NCBI GenBank assembly: GCA_910591455.2
Contig: OU342804.1
Coordinates: 31,443,421 to 31,507,420 of the forward strand
Reading direction: 5' to 3'
DNA length: 64,000 bases
From: Pholis gunnellus
Lineage: Eukaryota; Chordata; Actinopteri; Perciformes; Pholidae
Position 1 is the stretch's first letter, and every line of letters starts with the position of its first letter. Below, one piece after another: positions 36,435 through 49,199 of this stretch. A program made the position numbers and the translations under genes. The notes beneath the pieces were generated by a model, which was given only the letters and a program-made list of their open reading frames with translations, had not been told where the DNA came from and ran no database searches.

Positions 36435-36443
36435 TGCCCATGA

Positions 36444-37008
36444 GTTTGCCAGGAACCAGCTGCGCAGTGCAGGCGCAAGGCAAAAGAGGAACTACGACGT
36501 GCACGTCAGAGGACGACATTTCGAAGCAGAGGAGCTGGTCTGGGTGTATAGCCCGCAAAGGAAGAAGGGCAGGTGCCCAAAGCTGGATAGTGAGTGGGTG
36601 GGACCCTGCCGAGTCCTGGAGAGACTTGGAGAGGTAGTGTACAGGGTCCAGCTGCCACCACGAGGAAGGACAGTTGCACTGCACAGAGACAGGCTGGCAC
36701 CCTACCTGGGCACAGTCATCCCACCAGGACAAGGGCTTGGAGCACGGGGAACCCGGGACGCTGCTCGGACTACCCTCCAAACCCCTCCCAATGACCCCAT
36801 GGTCTCGCCCGGCCCTTCACAGACTGGACTTGGTGTCCCTGGCCCAGCCCATCCATCCCCTGCCCTTGGCCCCAGCATCCCCTCGACCCCTTTTCCTTCT
36901 CCCCAAGGCCGACGGCAGCCTCAGAGGAACCGAAGGCCCCCTGGCCACCTGAGAGACTTTGTTTGCCCCCTCGGGGGCGAGGGACTTTGTGGGGGGAGGG
37001 TAGTGTAA
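36444..37008 (+). pseudogene. Integrase C-terminal (GPY/F-like) remnant in shifted frame
   Basis: The frame containing 36439-37008 is open and +1 relative to pol. It carries a basic helix (about 36445-36500), then a W-V-G-P-C-R-V-L segment (about 36595-36625) typical of the GPY/F module that helps integrase bind DNA. It ends in a Pro-rich tail. The stop codon (37006-37008) is supplied by the first bases of the 3' LTR. In an intact relative this would be the C-terminus of pol. Here it is disconnected from the catalytic core. Confidence 0.8.
36990..37003 (+). other. Polypurine tract
   Basis: A G-rich purine run directly before the 3' LTR, the expected primer for plus-strand synthesis. Two bases of it (TAG) deviate at the LTR border. 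Confidence 0.75.
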
Positions 37009-37281
37009 CGGACTGAGTTATGTTATAAGTGTTACTGTGTTAGCAATAAGTTGGTGATTGCATTTACGGAAGTCAGTGAAGGCCTCATGAGGATATTGTT
37101 GTGTTGGTGCTGCGAGCCGAGAGAGAGAACCGGAAGCTGATGGTTAAGTCGGGTGTACGTTTAGCGGTTGCACTGTTGTTTTGGCGTAGGCTACGGCCCA
37201 CAGTAGCCTGTGTACTGTCCGACAATAAAACACCACAAATAAGAGCACGTCTCCAAGCTTTCTTGACCAAGGGTCGCTACA
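37004..37281 (+). repeat. 3' LTR
   Basis: Same 278-bp sequence as 31903-32180 except C at 37254. Followed by GTAT, which matches the four bases before the 5' LTR. Confidence 0.95.
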
Positions 37282-37285
37282 GTAT

Positions 37286-40200
37286 TATTAAATCTGGTCA
37301 TGCTGAGCTAACGTCATTTCCAGATCAAGCTAGCCATGCTAGCTTATAAATTTACATATGTAGAGTAGCTAACAACTTGCAGGATATATCAATACAGAGG
37401 TCACCAATTAAGTAATCACTCAACACATTGATAATTACTATATGTAACTATATGTATACTCATATGAGTATGAGGTGGGTCTACTCAACTTGACCGCCTT
37501 CAACACAAACAGCTGTCAGGTCATCCAAAGTTCCGGGCTATAGCACCATACCATACACACATAAAACAGAGGATTACACTGAATTTCAGTTTGTATCATA
37601 TGACGGATCAGAGTCACCGATTGGATCAGCACAAAAGAAAAAAGTGAGCAAATATAACTTTTTGAGATCCCTGATTATGTTTTTTTGCCACCGATACTAA
37701 TTGCAGATCATTGATGATCCATATTGACAGATCGGATCCCTTTGTTGTTGTTATAGCAGCTGGTCTACAAGGCTCCAGACTATTTCTTTTTGCCACCACC
37801 TCACAAATCATTTGAACTGCTCTGAAGTCTCGAAACCATCAAAAACTCTACATGTTATCCTTTTCCTTTTAATTTGTTATAGTCATTTATAGTGTACAAA
37901 CACACAGTTCAAATGATCAGGAAATAAAAGATTGTATTTTTATGGATTAAAATAAATCATTAGTAGTTTTAATGATGTATTATAAGCTGCTTAGAGCTAG
38001 TGTAAAGAGACCTTAATTCCATCTCTAATATCTATTTATGTTGTTGTGAAAACATCTCCTTCAAACAACTGGATTTATTAATGTTTCTCACCAACACTAC
38101 ATTTTACGCGATTACATGTGAACACATCATGATAACGTTATAATTTACCTTAGCATAATACTAATTTTCACTGAACAGAGCCTGAACGCATCATAATGTA
38201 ACTGAACTTTCGTTAGCCGTTAGTGGTGCTGCTAACGTTACTAGCTCTCCTCCTGTTGATTTGAATGTGGATTGGTTGTTTACAATGTAACATTATCAGA
38301 GATCAGCAACTAGAAAAACATAAATGATGTCCTGATCACATATTTTACTGAATATTGGTGGATAACGATCGTCAGTAAAACATAATTTTACACTGTGATG
38401 GTTAACGACAAACTGTTATTAATCCACAGTTCACACGCGTGCCAAACCGTGAGGGGAGATCCGTACGGATCACGGATCGACAATGGTCCGTTACACCACT
38501 AGATGCAGTCATGAAACTTTACAGGTGTGTAGTTGAGATCAAAATGAAGGTTGAGTTAGAAAATGGCTGTGGCCGTAGGAAGGAAGGAGCCATTCGCTCA
38601 CAGAACTCACAAATTACTTTTAATGACTCTTGTTGATCATTGGCTCATTGGCTCAACTCCCACAAGTGTGACATGCCACGTATGTACACAATAATTGCTG
38701 TGGACAGTGAGCTCACAGTCACAAAGGTGAAGGTGAACTTTTACAGATTTTTTTGTATTGATTTTGGTAGTCAAGAAGGAGATTAAACCAGTGAGTAAAT
38801 ACACGCAGCACACAAAACCACTGCTCAGTAACTAGTAGCTCTGTAGGTAGACAACCCTGCAAATCCAACAAAAACGTCAACTGTGACATGTCTTTGTACC
38901 AAATCAGACATGGACGCCAACCAGCAGCTTGCACTGTATATATGCAGTGACGTGTTAAAAAAAAGGCCAAAAAAGGAGGGAAATAAAGCCCTGAAGGTGA
39001 GTGAACTTAAAAACAAACTCACTTCAGGTATAGCTGTGTATTTACAGGTAATGCTTCCCTTGAGCAACACAAGGGACGTCTTAGGTCACAGATATCCATC
39101 AGAAACACGCTGAAGAAATCTTTATGAGAACGAGTGGAAGCAGCTGGATTTGATTTTATATTGGACTCTTTGCATATCATACAGTGCAGGGGACCTGCAA
39201 AGTTTAGATGTGAGTGAGTCTGTGTCTCCACAGTTGTGTGTGACGATGTTGATTTTTCGCTGTGTGGCTCAGTGGAAGAGCAGAAAGAGTTTGACAGATG
39301 ACAAAGGAAGAAAAGACTGGAGGAACGAGGCTTGAGATGATGGAACTCACACACATGCACGCGTTGCACTGATGTCAGCCTGGCCTGGAACTTTGAATGG
39401 CCTCAGGCATTATTGTCTCCCCCTAATCACACACACACGGCAGTTTAGGCTGTATCTGGTCAGTGTAATCACCCGGAGGAAGTAGTCTGGAAGATCTCGT
39501 GCCCATAGCTGATCTATGAGAGCACTGATTGGCCTGGACACACACACAGAGTGTAGCACTATTGTAGCATGGCAATGCCTTTGACCTGGTTCCCTGCATT
39601 TAGAGCCTTTGATTTGTTCTGGTCTCAACCATGTCAACCATTCGTGTCCCTACGCCTGCTTTACGCCTTTACTCTCTCCCTTTTTCAGATACCTGCACAG
39701 AGCAAGCGAGCTGGGGCCAAAGAGAGTAGGAGAGAGATGAAGAGAGTATGAATGACATGACAACGGGGGGTGGTGTGCTGCATTGACACATAAAATCAGT
39801 TTTCAGATGTCTCATTGAAGGCACCGTCGGCTTTGATATTTTAAGTAGGTATCACAACAAAAGGGCTTTCAAATGGCAGGAGCAGTGCTGGAGGACTATT
39901 GCTGCAGCTAATGGAGAAGCTAGTGTGTGGTGCATGGACAAGGGAGGAGGAAAGCTCCCTCCTCAGGGACAGGTAAGTTTACCTAGGGAGGGGAACTCCT
40001 GTTCCTGCCAGTAAACAGGAGAAATCACTGGACGGTTTTAGTTTCACTATTAAGTATTTTCTTAGCAGATTTAGACCTTTTCGTTGGTCTTGTTGTCCCA
40101 CACTGATATGGGGGAGTCCTTCCTTAACATAAAGCTGCAAAAAAAACTGGAAATACATTTTGGTATATTTTTAAAGAGCTACATATTTGGTTGATACAAT

Positions 40201-40380
40201 AACTATAGTATGTAACACAGCTCACCACAGTGCTTTGTTTTACTTATTAGCAGACATTCTGGGGAAAATTATCTATAAAAACTATTACCCATTAAATTGA
40301 AGTAAGATCCTAAAATTATGCCATTAAAAAGCTATAACGTCCATAAAATGGATCATATTCAAACAAGAAAAGAGTCACGA
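37286..40380. other. Gene-free stretch
   Basis: No exon, RNA gene or clear repeat was recognised. Short frames only. Confidence 0.5.
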
Positions 40381-41500
40381 TTGCCAAACCGTTCTCACTA
40401 CCAACATGTCAAGCAGTGGCGGGCCGTCAAGGCCTGCAAAGCCTTCTCTGCTGGCCTGGACAGAATCACAAAGTTATAGCTATTTTATAATTTAATCATT
40501 TTTCATAAATACATTACATGTATTGACATTATTTTTCCCCATTAGCTTATTTTCTCATTGCACAGCTACTGTCTACCTCAGTTGCTCTGCTTCCAGTGCA
40601 GCTTGTTTTAAGTAGAGCTTTTATCCAATCAGATTTCACCTCTGTGTCTCTAGAAGAGAGGCCCCAGGCCTGCAGACTCACAAGTGAATCCATGTGCAGT
40701 TTAAGTGAATGGGGACGATATTGTTGATTGTCATAGTCTTCAACCAATCAGATCTTTAGTTTGATATGTTGGGCACAGATGTACTGAACAACCGTGAGAT
40801 TAAACTCTTTATTAACAAAGAAAGGAGGATGGACTTTGACTTTAAATAGTGAACAGCAGCTCTGGTAAGTCAACTGCTTTTGGTTTTACATCTGCAGTAG
40901 CTTTAATATGCATGTTTATATATTATTATTTGTACAACTTGTTTTTATGAAGATGGATTTTTGTTTGGTTTAATATGTGATAGGAACTATTGTTACGTCC
41001 AATGTTGCGCTGGGGACATATTTAGCCGGTGCCAGTGTTGTCAACTTGGTGACTTTCTCGCTAAATCTTGCAACTTTCCAAACCCTCATGGCGACTTTTT
41101 TTGTCAAAAGCTACTAGCGACAAATCTAGCGACTTTTTCTGGTGTTGTTGGAGACTTTTCTGGTGTTTTGACTCTGACGTGAAAGCACGTACCATTCTGC
41201 ACTGTCGTGAACGAGCAGCGGGTCTCGCACAGCAGTCCAAGCTGCAGTCAGAGCAGAGAGGAGACACACTCTTGGCGTATTCATATATCTGCACTCTGCA
41301 GTTAGTGTATTTATAGGTGTTGAGCTTAATTTTTACACGAAACAAATAATAGCAGTAGCTGTGTTTCACTACGGGACAGTAGTGAAGGCCCAGGTATAAA
41401 ATGCACGGCCCGCCACTGGCACCTAGAGCGTCAGAGGACCTATAGGGTTATTGACCAATTGTTGGTATTTAACGAGTTGGGAGTGAGAATGTGTTGGCAG
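40381..41500. repeat. Palindrome-type repeat split by a hAT insertion
   Basis: The left flank 'gttctcactaccaacatgtc' (40391-40410) and the right flank around 41465-41505 ('gagttgggagtgagaatgtg') are inverted-repeat-like halves of a short element. A relative lies at about 30215-30290. The hAT copy at 40414-41418 sits between them. Confidence 0.45.
40414..41418 (+). mobile_element. hAT transposon, copy 2 (1005 bp, non-autonomous)
   Basis: Perfect 14-bp inverted ends, CAGTGGCGGGCCGT at 40414 and its complement ending at 41418. It is inverted relative to copy 1 at 15479-17054 and shares its outer parts. The frames 40547-40747 (-) and 16714-16917 (+) are the same non-coding text in the two copies. 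It lacks the transposase remnant and CpG minisatellite of copy 1. No matching 8-bp duplication was found at its borders. Confidence 0.75.
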
Positions 41501-44500
41501 AGTAAGGGGTGTTGGACTGTAATGTTAGTGCTCGTTCTTAACAGCACCAAAAAGGGAATAATTAAGGGAAGCATTCCCAGCTTTTTCAAAAAGATGCTGA
41601 ATATATTTGTCTATCATGGATTTATATTAGATCAAACACTTGAAGTGTACTTGCTCACACCATAACACTTACAAATCATCAGTGTAACCTCTGACATGAC
41701 AGCAGCTCCTCCTCAAAGTTTCCTGTTGGTATGAAGTCTGTAAACAGGAAGTGCCTTGTGTTTATTGGGGAATAATAAGCACAATAGTGTCACACCTCCT
41801 CACTGAGGTATGCAGCTCAACAAGCACACACTCAAACACACACATCCACACACACACACACACACAGGTCTGCTTTTCATTAGACAGCCCACCATGCAGC
41901 ACGGTACACGTAGACCTTGTTAACATGACTGTGGCTTATCATCTCGTACCATATTCACCCCAAACACACACATTGTGGAAGTGTGGGGAAGAAAAGCACT
42001 CACACAGTCAGAAGAAAAACAGTGACTTTCCAACAGTGATCACACCTGCAACCTCTCTCTTTGGTCCCAAACAAAGTTGGTGATTTTTTACAGGTTAAAT
42101 GAAGTCCCATGACCTCAACAGGTATTGATTGTAGCAAACTTCAACTCACCAGATTGGACATTTTGAGATCCTACATTGGTCAATTATGATCAGTAGCACT
42201 GGTGGAAGTAGCTTCACATTGTTATATCACTGAAAATTCTTCAGTCAGTGAGGTGCCTTTGTTAGCCAGAGACTAGTTTGTGTCCGGTTTCTTTGTACTG
42301 TCTTGTACCTACAGTTTATATGTACAAGTTATAGTTTGGGTGTTTTTGTTGTAGATAATATGTCCCAACACAAGCCTTTTTCTGAGCTTCCAGCCACATC
42401 TCACAGTCTTCATGAAGTGGATACTGTTGAAAACTTTTTAAAAAGCTAGTAAGTGGACCATGTGTTGAGATTATTTTGTTAAAATAATATTTCCAAGGTC
42501 AAGAATGAACTTTCTAGCTCTCGCTCAGCTTATTTTCTCATCAAGGAACGAGGAGTTTAATTTTGGCGGTGTTCGTGCCACCCGATATCCCAAAGAGTTA
42601 GCTTCCCAATTGACATATCTGCCATTTACAAACAGTACCAATCTTCAGTTCCCATTAAATTAAATGTAAGTAGCATGCCCTTTATGTAGCAAAGTGGGAA
42701 GCGAGGGTATGGTGGTCGGTTTGACATTCATGCAGGAGAACAGTTTTTGTTTATACACCAGCTATTAGTTTGCTTTTTTAAATACAAAGACACAAAAGTG
42801 TTGTGGTAACACTAATTATACCATAGTTGCTATTTCCACATACTGTAGAAATAACTAATAAAAACTCAGAATCATCCAAAGTCAACATTTCCCTCTGACG
42901 TGAGGTGGTGATACTATAAAATAAACTCTAGATATGAACGCAAGCAACATCTGAGTATAATTCCAGGTTTTCCAAGTGACTCCTGACAAGCAGATGTCAA
43001 CATCCGCCTGCTATTAAAGCTGCAGTCGGTAGCTTTAAAAAAAAATAAAAAGATCAAACTATCACTATATCTTGACAGTATATGTAAGACAGAAAATCTT
43101 TGAAAAATCTTAGTTTTGGCTGGACTGTTGTCTACATGGCTGCCAGGTCACAAAGTATTTCATTTTACCACATAACAGTACTCAAAAATATGTTATTGAG
43201 GTGAAAAATAGGCAATTCAGTCCCAGAATCTTGATCCATATTTGGTCAGAGCTGCATAGTTTGACACTTTGATCAGAGTTCACGGGCTTCACAAGCAGTG
43301 ATTGAGGAGTTAGAGATTCCTTGGCTCTGATTGGTTGTTTTCCCTTCAGGCATGGTGGACTCGTGCAAATGCCTTGAGGAGAACTTAAGGTTTACAGATT
43401 ATCTGTCTCATGTCAGTATATTGTGATGGTTTGAGCAGATATGACAAAAACTTATTTCATAAAATGCACCAACTGCAGGTCCAGCAACGAATCCATATCT
43501 ATATCTTTCCAGCAATCTGCAGATCCATATTCCTCTTCTTTTATCAAAGCTTTTAAGTCGAAATGGAACATTATTGGAACAGAACCAATTGGGTGTGTTT
43601 ATGTTTAGTCTGAGCACCCACATTGTGACTGGTTGAGAGAACCGCACAGTGCGAGCATAGAAGTTGTTCATTTTGACATTGCAGAAAGGACAATTCAAGT
43701 GTAGTAGACAATGTCAGCTCATCTTTAGATATGTTTTTGGTAATAATTTATGGATTATGTCTACATTCCAGTGTGCCCGTCTGTTGTGTGTTAATTGGTG
43801 CTTCACAATTTTGGATTATAATGCTTGCTCACAACACATGAGATTTTTGCGGATGGATCCACATCGCTTTGCATCTTCTCTTGTGCTTTGCTTTCTGGCC
43901 CCTATTTGACATCCTGCTATATGCTCTGACTGCCTCGCTGTCACCTCATTCCATTATACACAACAATGCTCCCCCTAGCTTAGAAAGCACAACTTCATTG
44001 AATGATAAACAACTCCCCAACTGCTGGCTGAGGTTATGTGTGTGAGTTAGGGAATGGTTCTAGAAAAAGGTTACATGTGAGCTTCAGAGTTAAGGGTGAA
44101 GGAAGCATAAGTGACCTTTTCTTAACTTTACAGCAAAGCCAATGCACAGCTGAAATTACATTTATGTATTTCATGTGTAACATTTATATTTCCAACAAGA
44201 TAATGCAGATAAATCCTCTGATCTTGTGGGTGCCTGACCACTGAACCACTGGCTAGTATGAAGCCTTTAACCTCAGCTGATTTTATGTGAACAAAACAGT
44301 GATTACATGAAAATGGTCCAATTCAAAAATGCATCATGCAGCTATCGAGAGCTTCAGTCCAAAGCATTTAAAATCCCCAAATGCTCCAACCCTGAGTTTA
44401 ATTAGTTATTACTGTATTCAGATCACAACTTTTCTCCCACACTGCCTCCCTCCTATCTGCACATTCATTGTTCGTCCCTCTCAAGCTCCTTTGAATCCAA

Positions 44501-46500
44501 CTCAACCTCACCACCACTGGCCTCAAACTCCCCTATGTACCACCTCAATCTGTTGTTCTTTACCCGAGACGGTGTTCGTGACTGAAAGTGTTGTTCTGAA
44601 GTTATGTTCGTGACTTGTTTCCTAAACCTAAATGTAAATTATTTTAAGCCCACTCATGATTTTTTTACTAAATCTTATTAGGTGGTTTTGTTACAGCAGG
44701 CTCAAACTCTAGCAGCTCTGTCTCTAGAACGGCCGTCTGCTCTGCTCCAGGCTCTGGTCTCCTGGAGCAGGGACCCAGTGCTGCCGCTGGCCACCAGCAC
44801 GCTGTCCTCTCATTTTCTGTGTGAAAAAAAATAGTCGAATTAGCATGCTAACAATTGCTAGCTAACAAGCCAGCCACTAAATTACATAAATTGAACAACT
44901 TGATGTGTCATCCTCACACTCTTGTCACAGTTTAGAAAAGCACATGGCTATCGTCAGATACTCAGTCATTAACACTGATTCACCAGATTTTTTTAGTGTG
45001 CTGTTAGCTTCTGCTTCTGCTGTGTAGCCATGCAGAGATTAGGAAAAAAAGGAAAAATCGCTCAACGCTTTGGGAGCGGCCAGGAGAAGAGTCTGATTAG
45101 AGGGCATTATCATTATTTTTTTTCATGACTTAGATTAGTTACAAGCAGGTGACTCTTTGGCCGTGTAAAGACAACAGCAGATTCATTTTGAGCCATTTTC
45201 AACAAGGAAATGTAGATTTTTATGAATTTGAGATTTGAGAATTTAAGAAAATGTAATATAAACACCAGCGTGTTTCACTACAGTACAGTCATATCATTTA
45301 GTTTAAAAACATGTTTATTTTTTAAGCTATACACACTGTGCAGTTACTTGCTGCAGAATTGAGTCACAGTTTCAGAACTCTTGATCCCTACAAGAAAACT
45401 ATTCTGGAGGGAATACTCAATACTGTATGCAGGTGAAAAAGAAGATTTGGCAAACTGTTAGGAGAGACAGCAGAGAGGCCTTGGAGAGGCATTAACATAG
45501 CTGCAGCATGTCAGCATGCAAGACAAAAGCAAACAGATCGCTCCCTCAAGTGCCCTCTCGACAGGCGTCTGTCACCTGGACAACCAGCTCACTGAGTGAT
45601 GGCAGCCTCCCTCTGACAGGCAGAGTCTGCGAGAAACCTCTCAAGTAAACCTGGTGAAAACCCTCACTGACTATATTCCTCTATAGTGATTCGGTCATGC
45701 TGGTGTCCAATGCCCACAACCTATGCTGTATCTAACTCAGTTACACTCACCTCGAATGGCAGCATGAATCTCTCTCAATTGAAGAACTTGGGTAAAACCA
45801 CCTCGTCCATCTTCCACTCACTCAGCCAGCAGCTTTCACGCAGCGCCCCATGTGGAGAAGCCAGGGTTTGTTTTCTATAGTCCTAAGGAAATGAGACAAC
45901 ATTCAGTTTCAAATGAGCTCCTTATAGCAGCTACTTCATCACTGTCAGCTAAAGGGAGCATCCACCCATCCATCACACGCTCCAACTGTTTGGTACACAC
46001 TGAGGAAAAGAGGTTGTATGTGAGTGTTTCTATGTGTTAGCATCGGCTGTGAGTGCACTGATCTTCACAAGAATGTGAGAAAATAATGCAATTAATAAAC
46101 TGAACAGGCAACATGATCAAATTAATCATTATTTCCATTATTGATTAATATGTCAATTAATCGTTGAGTCTATAAAGAAAATAGAATATAGCATATCACA
46201 ATTCCCTGCAGCTTACAATCTTCACGTTATATTTTGTCAGGCATATACTTACATGATTAATCAATAAACTTAATTGTTGTCAGTTAATAATCTGACAACA
46301 AAACAGTGTTTAAAAAGGAAAGTCAATAGAAAGAGACATAAACGGAACAAACTAACATCAATCGTTAATTCAGAGCTTGTATTATGAATTACTCAATCAC
46401 ATAAACTTTTTCTCTCATTATGGCAGTTGAACTTGATTTCGGGTGGTATCTGCAGAGAGCAGAACAGGCAGACCGAAATGCAGAAATTAAAATGTGATGA
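41500..46500. other. Gene-free stretch
   Basis: No gene was recognised. (CA)n lies near 41845-41867. A block at 44690-44810 has an inverted relative at 47640-47730. Confidence 0.5.
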
Positions 46501-46519
46501 TATTTTAATTTCAGGGGCA

Positions 46520-47045
46520 AAGTGGCCAGGGTACTGGAAAATAGGGGGCCGGACAGGGCCAGAGCAAAACACCTAGAGCGGATGATCTGGAGGCAGGGCA
46601 CAGATGAGGGAGGGAATCTCAGGCGGAGGGCCTGGGGGCAGGGCAGAATGGCAGAACCTCTCCGGAAGGCGAGCAGGAGACAGGGCCGATGGGTGGAGCA
46701 GGTCTGGAGGGCATCCAGGGTGCCAGGAGACCACTGGAGGAAAACCAGACGGGCAAAGTTGCTCTAGTGGAGGACCAGGAGCTTAGCAACATAGGCAGGA
46801 CCACTCCGGCCGAAGCCCTTAGGTTGGCGACCTAGGCAGGACTGCTCTGGTGGCAGACCCATGGTCTGGTTCGGCAACCCATGCACAGCCACGGAGACAG
46901 GACTTCACTGGAGCCCAATCCCACAGACGGGACCCCTCAGGAGCACGGCCACAGAGACCAGACCCCTCTTGAAGAAGACAGTGAATGTGGAGGGGGACAA
47001 GCTGGAGGCAAACAAACTGGATGCAAGCAGGCTGAGGAGATGACT
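46520..47045. repeat. Degenerate purine-rich tandem repeat
   Basis: G/A-rich, loosely periodic text recurs, such as 'ggcagggcacagatgaggga', 'gggcctgggggcagggcag', 'aggcaggaccactccgg' and 'aggcaggactgctctgg'. The composition differs sharply from the AT-rich neighbours and keeps frames open on both strands by chance. The unit is too diverged to fix a period by eye. Confidence 0.45.
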
Positions 47046-47049
47046 GGAA

Positions 47050-49190
47050 GCTAATGGAAGCTAGTTGTTTCTGTAAAAAGAAAATGCTCCAAAAGAGCCA
47101 CACTTAATTTACTATTTCCCACCGTGATCTTCCTACCTTCAACACTCACACACTCACACTAACTATGTTGACTGATCATAGAAATAGAATAGGAGTAGAA
47201 CAGACATTTCTATTCAAATCATCGTAGCAGGATGTAGCAGCCATTTTGATATGTTCTCTTGCCATAGAGCCATTAGGACTCATACTGCAGCTACTCCATT
47301 GCGACAGTTGTAGCAGGCTAACTTCCTTATAAACTAAACAAACTTAAGGTAAGGGTTGGGTTAGGGGACTCACTGAGGTGACGTTTTGCAGTATTGAGGA
47401 GAACAAGCAGTGGAGTGGTATCGAGTATAGAGGGCCAGAGTGAATGACTAAAATGTGAAAACGTAATACTTCATGCAAACGCTTACTACAGAGGATAGAA
47501 ACATATTGCTATCGCCAGATGAGTGACACCTTTGTTCAGCTCATTTTCTTTCATTAATGTGTTATTGAAGTGTAGCATTAAAGCAGGGCGGACTTCGGCT
47601 AGTTAGCAACCTAGATAGATAGGTAATTCCACCATACTTTAATGCTACAACGGTTACAGGTAACAGTGGCTGGTGGCCAGCAGCAGCACTGGGTCCCTCT
47701 CTTCCCAGTAGCTGCGACAACACTGCAACCACACAGTGTTGTCACCAAACAACAATGGCCATTTTCCTTTGTACGAGTCAAATGACCATGGAAAACTGTT
47801 TAGTGTCTGTTATACTCATATTCTATGGCACTGATGGTGTGTATGTGTGTGCATGTTTGTGGTGTATATGCTTGCATTTGTTATATGAATGTGTGTGTGT
47901 GTGTGTGTGTGTGTCTGTGTGTGTGTGTCACAGCCATTGATGGCCTCTAGAATTTCATCCTTCCACAATCATTTGCCTGTTGGAAGGTGCAGCCACTCTG
48001 CAGGCATCTGAAACCTGCAGCTAACAATCAAAGAGCTGTAGGAGTATAGGACAGACCTATCTGGTTACAGAGGGAGAGCGAGTGAATGAGAGACAAAGAG
48101 TGACAGTGCGAGAACGAGAGAGAGAGAGAAGAGAAAAAGAGAAAGCGTGTAAGAAAGGGAGAAAAACATTAGAGGTTGTTGTTTTCATCCATCCTCTCCA
48201 GCTCTTTCAGCATTTGTCTTTTCACTCACATTTCCCCTTTTCTGCATGAGAATACCACAATGAAAACATGGGAGACTTAGACAAGCCCAGCTGTTTGTCT
48301 TTCTTCACTATGTCCTCATAAAGGGAATTCTTTGACTTTGATGTGCCATGTGCACGTGACAGAAAGCTCCGTGTCTGCTGCTTGTTTGAATGTTACTGTT
48401 CAAATGTTATAGTGTTAACTCCAATATCACTGACACATGGTTGGGATTTGTTGAAAGCAATCAGTTATTGCCAGTTCAGTTAACCTGCACAGAGGGAAAA
48501 TTTAAACCTGAAATTAGTTGTTTTACAATTGCTAACTCAAATTTCCCATTTTCAAAAAAAATCTGTCACTACAGCAACAGTCAATGTGGACTATACTGTG
48601 GGTGTTGTTTCATTGTATTTAAACAAAATGCATTCAATCCGACCCGTTATGAGCCCACACACATCCGTGTGTACGGTGGCCCTGAGGGTCAAAACACGAC
48701 GTTTCACAAAACATGACATTTCACAAACACAATAAGATTTTGTTAAACACTAAACTTGACTTGAAGAGTCAGCAAAAACATACTCCAATACTCATATTGT
48801 CTGTAATCCAGCAGTGTGTTTGTGTATATAACAACTGCACGGCCTTGGGGAAGAAGCTCCGGTTAAAGCATTTAGTCCCGCCCCCCAGGTGACCTGTACC
48901 TTCTGCCAGAAGGGAGATGCTGAAAAAGATGGTGAGCTGAGATGATTCATTTGTGATCTTGATTGCACATGAGATGGTGCATTGTGTGTGTTTATATTTT
49001 TTGAACATCCCAAGCCCCTCAACGGTCCCTTAGGCCCCTTATACCTTCATGCTTGGGCCCTAAGTAGTGCATTCCTGTAGTGCATTTTCTTAATTTGCAT
49101 CAGGACGGATGTAGACATGCAGCAACAAAAACATTTACTTAGACCGTCAGCATCTCAACATTAAAAACTAGACATTCGAGGAAGATTCTC
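47050..49190. other. Gene-free stretch
   Basis: Contains a (GT)n tract at about 47890-47929, a GA-rich patch at about 48068-48160 and a LINE-like passage at about 48840-48920. No gene was seen. Confidence 0.5.
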
Positions 49191-49199
49191 CATCTACTT

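Larger units (their letters stand above)
33192..36443 (+). pseudogene. pol: Pol polyprotein (PR-RT-RH-IN), truncated within integrase
   Basis: The frame lies -1 relative to gag and overlaps its last 79 bases. The ATG at 33192 is upstream of the shift site, and pol is probably made as a gag-pol fusion. Residue numbers count from 33192. Aspartic protease: DTG at 96-98. Reverse transcriptase: about 330-530, catalytic YLDD at 477-480. RNase H: Asp624 and Asp692 in DTDAS and TDHS contexts. Integrase: zinc finger H872-x6-H879-x29-C909-x2-C912, core Asp941, Asp1001 and Glu1037, giving the D,D-35-E spacing. All active-site residues are present. The frame then ends abnormally after a 16-bp tandem duplication (36403-36434), and the integrase C-terminal part continues in another frame. 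Confidence 0.93.
31903..37281 (+). mobile_element. Ty3/Gypsy LTR retrotransposon, 5379 bp, young but defective
   Basis: Two 278-bp direct LTRs (TG...CA) bound the element and differ at one position (G at 32153, C at 37254). GTAT flanks both sides (31899-31902, 37282-37285), a four-base target duplication. The order is 5' LTR, primer-binding site, gag with CCHC knuckle, -1 frameshift signal, protease, reverse transcriptase, RNase H, integrase, polypurine tract, 3' LTR. RNase H before integrase is the Ty3/Gypsy order. There is no envelope frame and no visible chromodomain. Pol is interrupted inside integrase, so this copy is non-autonomous, although the rest looks intact. Confidence 0.95.

Noticed and set aside
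33192..36443. Domesticated host gene from retroviral pol
   Set aside because: The frame sits between near-identical LTRs with primer sites and target duplication, so it is a young transposon and not a retained host gene.
46522..46767. Arg/Gly-rich 81-residue protein
   Set aside because: Open because of purine-rich tandem repetition; the other strand is equally open.
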